The notes beneath the pieces are model-generated. The model saw only the letters and a program-made list of their open reading frames with translations. It was not told the DNA's origin and searched no databases. Below, piece after piece: positions 59,258 to 64,000 of a stretch of 64,000 nucleotides of DNA. The position numbers and the translations under genes were made by a program. Source of the stretch: an uncultured Hungatella sp. (GTDB taxonomy: Bacteria > Bacillota > Clostridia > Lachnospirales > Lachnospiraceae); the NCBI GenBank assembly GCA_949879025.1, contig CATLBO010000002.1, positions 1 through 64,000 of the forward strand. Direction: 5' to 3'. Each line of letters begins with the position of its first letter. Positions within the stretch are counted from its first letter, which is position 1.

Positions 59258-60202
59258 ATGTCAAAGAAGAAACGAATTGTCATTGCCCTTGGCGGAAATG
59301 CACTGGGCAACACGCTTCCTGAGCAGATGAAAGCCGTAAAGATTACGGCCAAGGCTATTGTGGATTTGATTGAAGAAGGATGCGAAGTTGTGGTTGCCCA
59401 TGGAAACGGGCCCCAAGTAGGCATGGTAAATAATGCCATGATTGCCTTGACTCATGAAGATGCCGACCAGCCTAACACGCCTTTGTCCGTATGCGTTGCC
59501 ATGAGCCAGGCCTACATAGGGTATGATTTGCAGAATGCTTTAAGGGAGGAAATGCTGAACCGGGGCATTGAGAACATCCCTGTTGCTACCATGATAACCC
59601 AAGTAAGAGTGGATGAAAGTGATCCGGCATTCAGCGCTCCATCGAAACCTATCGGCAAGTTCGTGTCCGCTGAACAGGCTAAAATGATGGAAGAGAAATT
59701 TAATTATGTTATGAAGGAAGATTCCGGCCGGGGATACCGTCGTGTGGTTGCTTCTCCCAAACCTGTTGAGATTATTGAGATTGGCACCATCCGAACTATG
59801 GTAGAGTCCGGAGATTTGGTTATTGCCTGCGGCGGCGGCGGTATTCCTGTTATCCGCCATGGAAATCATTTAAAGGGAGCCAGTGCTGTTATTGACAAAG
59901 ACTTTGCCAGCTGCCTCCTTGCCAAGGAACTGGATGCCGATTTCCTGATTATCCTTACCGCTGTGGAACAGGTGGCTCTGAATTTTGGAAAGCCGGATGA
60001 AAAATGGCTTTCAGATGTATCTTTGGATGAAACTGAAAAATATATAAAGGAAGGCCACTTTGCACCAGGATCTATGCTTCCTAAAGTACAGGCGGCTGTG
60101 GATTTTGCAGGGTCAAAAAAGGGAAGAACAGCCCTTATTACTCTGCTTGAAAAATCCAGAGATGCGATCCAAGGAAAGACAGGGACTATGTTCCATATAT
60201 AA
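59258..60202 (+). CDS. arcC: Carbamate kinase
   Basis: A 314-residue kinase: RIVIALGGNALGN at the N-terminus (phosphate-binding), VVVAHGNGPQVGMVNNAM near 46, VIACGGGGIPVIRHG near 190 and AVIDKDFASCLLAKELDADFLIILT near 210. It makes ATP from carbamoyl phosphate and ADP, the energy-saving step of arginine, allantoin and purine fermentation. With the YgeW enzymes it would collect carbamoyl phosphate from ureido intermediates. AAAGGAATGG precedes the ATG. Confidence 0.96.
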   Translation: MSKKKRIVIALGGNALGNTLPEQMKAVKITAKAIVDLIEEGCEVVVAHGNGPQVGMVNNAMIALTHEDADQPNTPLSVCVAMSQAYIGYDLQNALREEMLNRGIENIPVATMITQVRVDESDPAFSAPSKPIGKFVSAEQAKMMEEKFNYVMKEDSGRGYRRVVASPKPVEIIEIGTIRTMVESGDLVIACGGGGIPVIRHGNHLKGASAVIDKDFASCLLAKELDADFLIILTAVEQVALNFGKPDEKWLSDVSLDETEKYIKEGHFAPGSMLPKVQAAVDFAGSKKGRTALITLLEKSRDAIQGKTGTMFHI

Positions 60203-60230
60203 AAGAGATGTTCGTTTTATTAGCTGAAGA

Positions 60231-60280
60231 AAAACGGCAGCATACCATTCTGGAAGATCAGAAGGGAGCTGCCGTTTTTT
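60231..60280 (+). terminator. Intrinsic terminator after arcC
   Basis: AAAACGGCAGC (60231-60241) pairs perfectly with GCTGCCGTTTT (60268-60278), with a T-run to 60280. Confidence 0.88.
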
Positions 60281-60312
60281 ACTGGAAATCCAGTACTGCA
60301 CCTCTAATAAAG

Positions 60313-60348
60313 ACAGCCAGATGTTCCTTTATCATAACATCTGGCTGT
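60313..60348 (-). terminator. Intrinsic terminator after the flavoprotein-rubredoxin gene
   Basis: A 13-bp perfect stem, ACAGCCAGATGTT (60313-60325) with AACATCTGGCTGT (60336-60348). Read leftward, CTTTATTAG follows. Confidence 0.8.
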
Positions 60349-60372
60349 ATATAGGCCATTTATAATTTTATA

Positions 60373-60984
60373 TTATTTTCTCTCAAAATCGGATGCAGGA
60401 TGTTTGCACAGCGGACAGACAAAGTCTGCCGGAAGCTCCTCGCCCTCATAGATATAGCCGCATACAGTGCAGCGCCATGCTGTTTTCCCAGCAGAGGGCT
60501 GCTGAGCCGGCTTCGGTTTGATCTCAGACTGATAGTAAGCGTAGGTTGCCGATGGATCTTGGGAAAGCACCCCCATATCGTCCACGACGGCAATGAACAG
60601 CATGTGGCTGCCCAGGTCAACAGCCTGCTCTACTTCAGCACTAATATAGGCATTGGTTCCGGAAGTAACATAGTAAAGTCCATTCGCACTTCGTTTGCAG
60701 TCTGAATATGCAGCAAATTTATCCGTATCCCTGCCAGACTGGAATCCAAAGTGTTGGAAGACTTCAAATTTAGCTGATTCGCTGAGAATAGAGAGATTGA
60801 ATTTGCCGCTCTTTTCTACAAGCTCCTTCGTAAAATTCGCCTTGTTCACCGCAATGGTGATGCAGTTTGGATCACTGGTTACCTGGATTCCAGTGTTAAT
60901 GATACAGCCGCTGTCTTTACCCTCAAAAGCAGAGGTGAGTACAAACAACCCATAGCTTAACTTATACATTGCTTTTTTATCCAT
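60373..60984 (-). CDS. Flavin reductase-like domain fused to rubredoxin
   Basis: A 203-residue redox protein. Residues 1-150 are an FMN-binding flavin reductase fold (KLSYGLFVLTSAFEGKDSGCIINTG, TIAVNKANFT). The C-terminal ~45 residues are a rubredoxin: CTVCGYIYEG and CPLCKHPASDF give the four iron-binding cysteines. Such high-molecular-weight rubredoxins pass electrons from NAD(P)H to oxygen- or peroxide-reducing partners in anaerobes. The ATG at 60982-60984 follows GAGGGAGG; the longer frame overlaps the fur remnant. The fur-type gene upstream fits oxidative-stress control. Confidence 0.92.
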   Translation of the reverse strand: MDKKAMYKLSYGLFVLTSAFEGKDSGCIINTGIQVTSDPNCITIAVNKANFTKELVEKSGKFNLSILSESAKFEVFQHFGFQSGRDTDKFAAYSDCKRSANGLYYVTSGTNAYISAEVEQAVDLGSHMLFIAVVDDMGVLSQDPSATYAYYQSEIKPKPAQQPSAGKTAWRCTVCGYIYEGEELPADFVCPLCKHPASDFERK

Positions 60985-61025
60985 AGAAAAGCCTCCCTCA
61001 TATAATAATGATTCCTTATATGATT

Positions 61026-61304
61026 TTAAATATTCTCTTGATTTTCCTCTCGATTCCGGCAATCTGGACATAGGTAAAAGACTTTCAGATCATACGAGAG
61101 AAACTCCTCCCCTAATTGCCTGCGCAGAGAGTCAGTCAAATCCTCCAACGAGATGTCCGCTAATTTGCCGCATCTTTGACAAACCAAATGGTCGTGCTTA
61201 GTTAAACGGTCATATCTGTCCAGCATATTTTCAACAGAGACTTTGCGAATCATCTCGGCTTTCCACAGCCTGTTTAAATTGTTATATACCGTGAATTTTT
61301 CCAT
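61026..61304 (-). pseudogene. Fur/PerR-family regulator lacking its N-terminal DNA-binding part
   Basis: The 92 residues match the second half of a Fur-family protein: TVYNNLNRLWKAEMIRKVS, then DRYDRLTKHDHLVCQRCGKLAD (His/Cys metal region) and LCPDC near the end. Fur proteins are ~140 residues; the first ~45, including most of the winged helix before TVYNN, are absent. A TGA lies in frame two codons before the ATG, and no ribosome binding site is seen. The upstream DNA instead carries the repeated leader element (61344-61388), about 40 bp from the break. A dominant-negative or metal-binding product is possible, but a dead gene is more likely. Confidence 0.75.
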
Positions 61305-61343
61305 TTGTCAAGAACGTCAGCCAGTTCTATTGCTGTTTTTTTG

Positions 61344-61388
61344 CTGAATTTATGCCGCCTAATCGGCAGCGAGACTTTTAAAGTAACT
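61344..61388 (+). repeat. Leader element copy C, beside the truncated fur gene
   Basis: It matches 46953-46996 with two substitutions: CTGAATTTATGCCGCC, TAATCGGC-A-GCG-A, GACTTTTAAAGTAAC. No regulator gene follows on the + strand. It may be the scar of a rearrangement or a small dispersed repeat. Confidence 0.8.
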
Positions 61389-61472
61389 GCCATCTTAAAT
61401 AAAAAATATAAAAGAGAACGCTTCAATGATATTCTTCCAATCACTGCAGCATCCTCTGTATATTCTTCCTTT

Positions 61473-62594
61473 TCATTCTTTTCCAATTAAGTCCTCCATC
61501 ACCTGCTCAACTGTCTCAATCCTCTGTGCTTTCCAGGCATTACTCCCGCAAAACAGCAAAGCATCATTCAGTTCCCCCTGAGCCGCATTTACCAAGGCAC
61601 TGGTAATGCAATAAGGCGTAACCGAAGGCTCACATCTCTCCAAACACCCATAACACCGCTCCGGCGCAATCCTTCCTTTTGCCGCCCTCTCCAAAAACGG
61701 ATTTACAATGGCCCGCCCAGGCATACCCACGGGACTTTTCGTAATTACAATGTCCTTTTTCTCGGCCTTTATATAAGCCTGCTTATAGCTTTCCGGCGCA
61801 TCACATTCCTCTGTAGTCACAAATCTGGTAGCCACCTGGACGCCGTCCGCCCCAAGGCTCATTTGGTGAAGCACATCCTCATGGCTGTAAATCCCTCCGG
61901 CTGTCACCACGGAAATGTGTCTTCCATGCTTCTCACCATATTTTTTCACCACATCCAGGATCTTTCTAATCTCATGGTCATACTCTTCACGCTTAAAGCT
62001 GGCTTCCACATCTTCCGTGTCCGCCCCGTATTCCCCTAATTCTTCCCTGGAAAATCCCAGATGCCCGCCGGCCAGCGGACCTTCAATAACCACCAGATCC
62101 GGCGCTTTTCCATATTTCCTGTCCCACATTTTGCAGATGACATTGGCTGATTTTGCAGTAGAGACAATGGGGGCAATCAATGTCCGTTTTCCAATCCCTG
62201 ATTCCCTCTGTGCTTCTTCCACATACTCTGGCAGAGAAACCGGAAGCCCGGCTCCGGAAATAATAAGATCTGCCCCGGCCTTTACCGCTGCTTTCACATA
62301 CTCTTTATACTGCCTGGTAGCTACCATAATATTAAATCCAATTACTCCATCAGGCGCTGTCTCCCTGGCCTTACGAAGTTCCAGGCCAATGGCCCGCAGA
62401 TTGGCCTCCATAGGATTGATTCCAAAGTCCGGCTCCCGAAAACCAATCTGCGCTGTAGAAATAATTCCCACGCCGCCTGCCTTAGCCACAGCCCCTGCCA
62501 GACGGTGTAAGCTGATTCCAACCCCCATTCCGCCCTGGATCACTGGCTTCTCAACAGTAAAATCCCCTATTATTAACGGCTTTATCTTTCCCAT
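61473..62594 (-). CDS. FMN-dependent nitronate monooxygenase / FabK-like oxidoreductase
   Basis: A 373-residue NMO/FabK-family TIM barrel: PVIQGGMGVGISLHRLAGAV near 18, NIMVATRQYKEYV near 108, VIEGPLAGGHLGF near 172 and VVTAGGIYSHEDVLHQMSLGADGVQVATRF near 245 bind FMN phosphate. A C-terminal Cys-rich stretch, CYGCLERCEP then PYC, near 318-335, is atypical of plain NMO. It lies next to the acetyl-CoA carboxylase gene, which makes an enoyl-ACP reductase (FabK) role possible; the long insert near 180-235 speaks more for the NMO group. Confidence 0.82.
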   Translation of the reverse strand: MGKIKPLIIGDFTVEKPVIQGGMGVGISLHRLAGAVAKAGGVGIISTAQIGFREPDFGINPMEANLRAIGLELRKARETAPDGVIGFNIMVATRQYKEYVKAAVKAGADLIISGAGLPVSLPEYVEEAQRESGIGKRTLIAPIVSTAKSANVICKMWDRKYGKAPDLVVIEGPLAGGHLGFSREELGEYGADTEDVEASFKREEYDHEIRKILDVVKKYGEKHGRHISVVTAGGIYSHEDVLHQMSLGADGVQVATRFVTTEECDAPESYKQAYIKAEKKDIVITKSPVGMPGRAIVNPFLERAAKGRIAPERCYGCLERCEPSVTPYCITSALVNAAQGELNDALLFCGSNAWKAQRIETVEQVMEDLIGKE

Positions 62595-62643
62595 GATAAT
62601 CTCCTGCTGCCTTCTGCTTTATTCTGAAATGAAATATCCGTCC

Positions 62644-64000
62644 CTAAATCCCGCAAAACCTTTCATATCTCTGTTTCTGCAGTTCTTCACTTCCTAGCTT
62701 CCCATACTCTTCCAAGAACCCGCAGATCTTCTCCTCCATATACCAGGCAATCTCCTTCAGATTGTCGGCGCAGGCAGGCTCCCTCTCCGGAATCACTTTA
62801 TCAATAATACGAAGTTTCAAAAGATCTCCCGCCGTAATCCTCATTACCTCAGCAGCCTCCTGAGCTCTTTTGCTGTCCTTCCACAAAATCGACGCAAATC
62901 CTTCCGGCGACAGCACAGAATAAATGGCATTCTCCATCATCCACACTTCGTTGGCTACAGCCATCGCCAGAGCTCCGCCGCTTCCTCCTTCACCGATAAC
63001 GACAGACAGAACAGGCACCTTCAAATCCGAAAGCTCAAACAGGTTTCGGGCAATAGCTTCCCCCTGTCCCCGTTCCTCTGCCTCAATCCCGCAGAACGCT
63101 CCCGGCGTATCCACAAAGCAGATAACCGGACGGCCAAATAATTCTGCCTGCTTCATGAGACGAAGGGCCTTTCTATACCCCTCCGGAGACGGCATTCCAA
63201 AATTACGGCTGATATTTTCCTTGGTTGTCTTGCCCTTTTGCTGTCCGACGACAGTCACAGCCTGACCGTGGAACATGGCAATTCCTCCAACAATCGCTCC
63301 ATCGTCGCCGAAATACCGATCCCCGTGAAGCTCCATAAAATCATCAAACAGTTCCTCTATATAGTCCAATGCTGTAGGCCTGTCTGCCCGTCGGGACAGC
63401 TGCACATGCTCCCAGGCAGTTTTTCCGCTGACAAATTCATTCCCCGCAGACATATCCACAGCCACAGTACTGGCTTTATTCCTGCCATCTTCATCCTGAC
63501 ACTTGACACCACTGGCCCGATGCATATGCAGCAATTTTCCCAGCGTATCTTTCATTTCCTCTCTTGGTACAATCTTGTCCACAAATCCATGAGCCAGCAA
63601 AAACTCTGATCTTTGGAAACCTTCCGGAAGCTTCTGCCCAATGGTCTGCTGAATCACCCGCGGCCCTGCAAAACCGATGAGAGCCCCTGGCTCCGCCAGA
63701 ATCACATCCCCAAGCATGGCAAAACTGGCTGTTACTCCGCCGGTAGTAGGATCTGTCAAAACACTGATAAATAAAAGCCCAGCCTCATGATGCTTTTTCA
63801 AAGCACCGCTGGTCTTGGCCATCTGCATCAGGGACACACACCCTTCCTGCATCCTTGCGCCGCCGGAGCAGGCAAAAATAATTATCGGAAGCCTCTGCTT
63901 GGTAGCCCGCTCCACCATCCGTGTAATTTTCTCGCCAACCACATGACCCATGCTGCTCATCAAAAACCTGGAGTCACAGACCCCAAGAGCCGTTTTCTCC
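62644..64000 (-). CDS. Acetyl-CoA carboxylase carboxyltransferase, fused beta-alpha (AccD-AccA), 5' end missing
   Basis: The open frame continues to the window edge; the visible start at 63963 is internal (upstream codons read [12 protein letters not shown], a normal AccD stretch). The first ~160 residues are the C-terminal part of AccD ([39 protein letters not shown]). From about residue 190 it continues as AccA ([60 protein letters not shown]). The two subunits, usually separate, are one chain here. It transfers carboxyl from carboxybiotin to acetyl-CoA. The zinc finger of AccD would lie outside the window. Confidence 0.93.
   Translation of the reverse strand, partial: EKTALGVCDSRFLMSSMGHVVGEKITRMVERATKQRLPIIIFACSGGARMQEGCVSLMQMAKTSGALKKHHEAGLLFISVLTDPTTGGVTASFAMLGDVILAEPGALIGFAGPRVIQQTIGQKLPEGFQRSEFLLAHGFVDKIVPREEMKDTLGKLLHMHRASGVKCQDEDGRNKASTVAVDMSAGNEFVSGKTAWEHVQLSRRADRPTALDYIEELFDDFMELHGDRYFGDDGAIVGGIAMFHGQAVTVVGQQKGKTTKENISRNFGMPSPEGYRKALRLMKQAELFGRPVICFVDTPGAFCGIEAEERGQGEAIARNLFELSDLKVPVLSVVIGEGGSGGALAMAVANEVWMMENAIYSVLSPEGFASILWKDSKRAQEAAEVMRITAGDLLKLRIIDKVIPEREPACADNLKEIAWYMEEKICGFLEEYGKLGSEELQKQRYERFCGI

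Noticed and set aside
29098..60202. Oxygen-dependent urate oxidase or allantoinase operon of aerobic type
   Set aside because: No uricase, HIUase or OHCU decarboxylase motif is present; enzymes are those of the anaerobic cluster.
61274..61486. ORF upstream of the fur remnant as its missing N-terminus
   Set aside because: It is in another frame and has none of the Fur helix residues; part of it is simply the repeated element C.
1..64000. tRNA, rRNA or tmRNA genes
   Set aside because: No cloverleaf-type inverted repeats with the GGTTCRANYCC arm or rRNA-like sequence were noticed; a tRNAscan run would be decisive.

Overview
The window looks like chromosome of an anaerobic, endospore-forming gut Clostridia, most likely Lachnospiraceae. 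The support is spmB and a GerMN-type lipoprotein, [FeFe]-hydrogenase maturases HydE/HydF, a flavin reductase-rubredoxin protein, NfnAB-type electron bifurcation genes, AGGAGG ribosome binding sites throughout, and T-rich intrinsic terminators. No rRNA, tRNA, CRISPR array, integrase or transposase was seen.

Layout. 1-17.3 kb is mostly housekeeping: the 5' end of tadA, a repeat-rich Lachnospiraceae protein, nagB, the metG-traX-tatD-rsmA operon, a DUF885 lipoprotein, spmB/marR/gerMN-like genes, an ArsC-like/siroheme-reductase pair, and an alpha/beta hydrolase-Mur ligase-Ddl cluster. 17.6-21.7 kb is an AT-rich type III restriction-modification pair, followed by a 135-nt imperfect hairpin. 21.9-26.9 kb is one tightly overlapping leftward operon, hydE-hydF-permease-ATPase-substrate-binding protein. 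27.3-29.05 kb is a TetR regulator with two matching operators around its promoter and two membrane proteins.

29.1-60.2 kb is the main feature: an anaerobic purine (urate/xanthine) catabolic island. It has the known core: selenium-type xanthine dehydrogenase, ygfK, ssnA, hyuA, an NCS2 purine permease, ygeX, ygeY, ygeW and arcC. Next to these are NfnAB and two nearly identical YheO/DauR-type regulators. The island also carries an extra arm: a second ygeW, a BMP-type ABC importer with two permeases, a hydantoin/allantoin-type racemase and a second dihydropyrimidinase-like hydrolase. I infer that this arm imports and processes a chiral ureide such as allantoin, and that the two carbamoyltransferases and carbamate kinase recover ATP from its carbamoyl groups.

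The regulatory DNA of the island is itself repetitive. The two regulator promoters are nearly the same sequence. Their leaders share a hairpin element, which recurs a third time beside a truncated fur gene. The promoter of the first ygeW looks like a copy of the ygeX promoter that still carries the first codons of ygeX. 60.3-64 kb returns to core genes: flavoprotein-rubredoxin, the fur remnant, an FMN nitronate monooxygenase/FabK-like enzyme, and a fused AccD-AccA gene that runs off the window edge.
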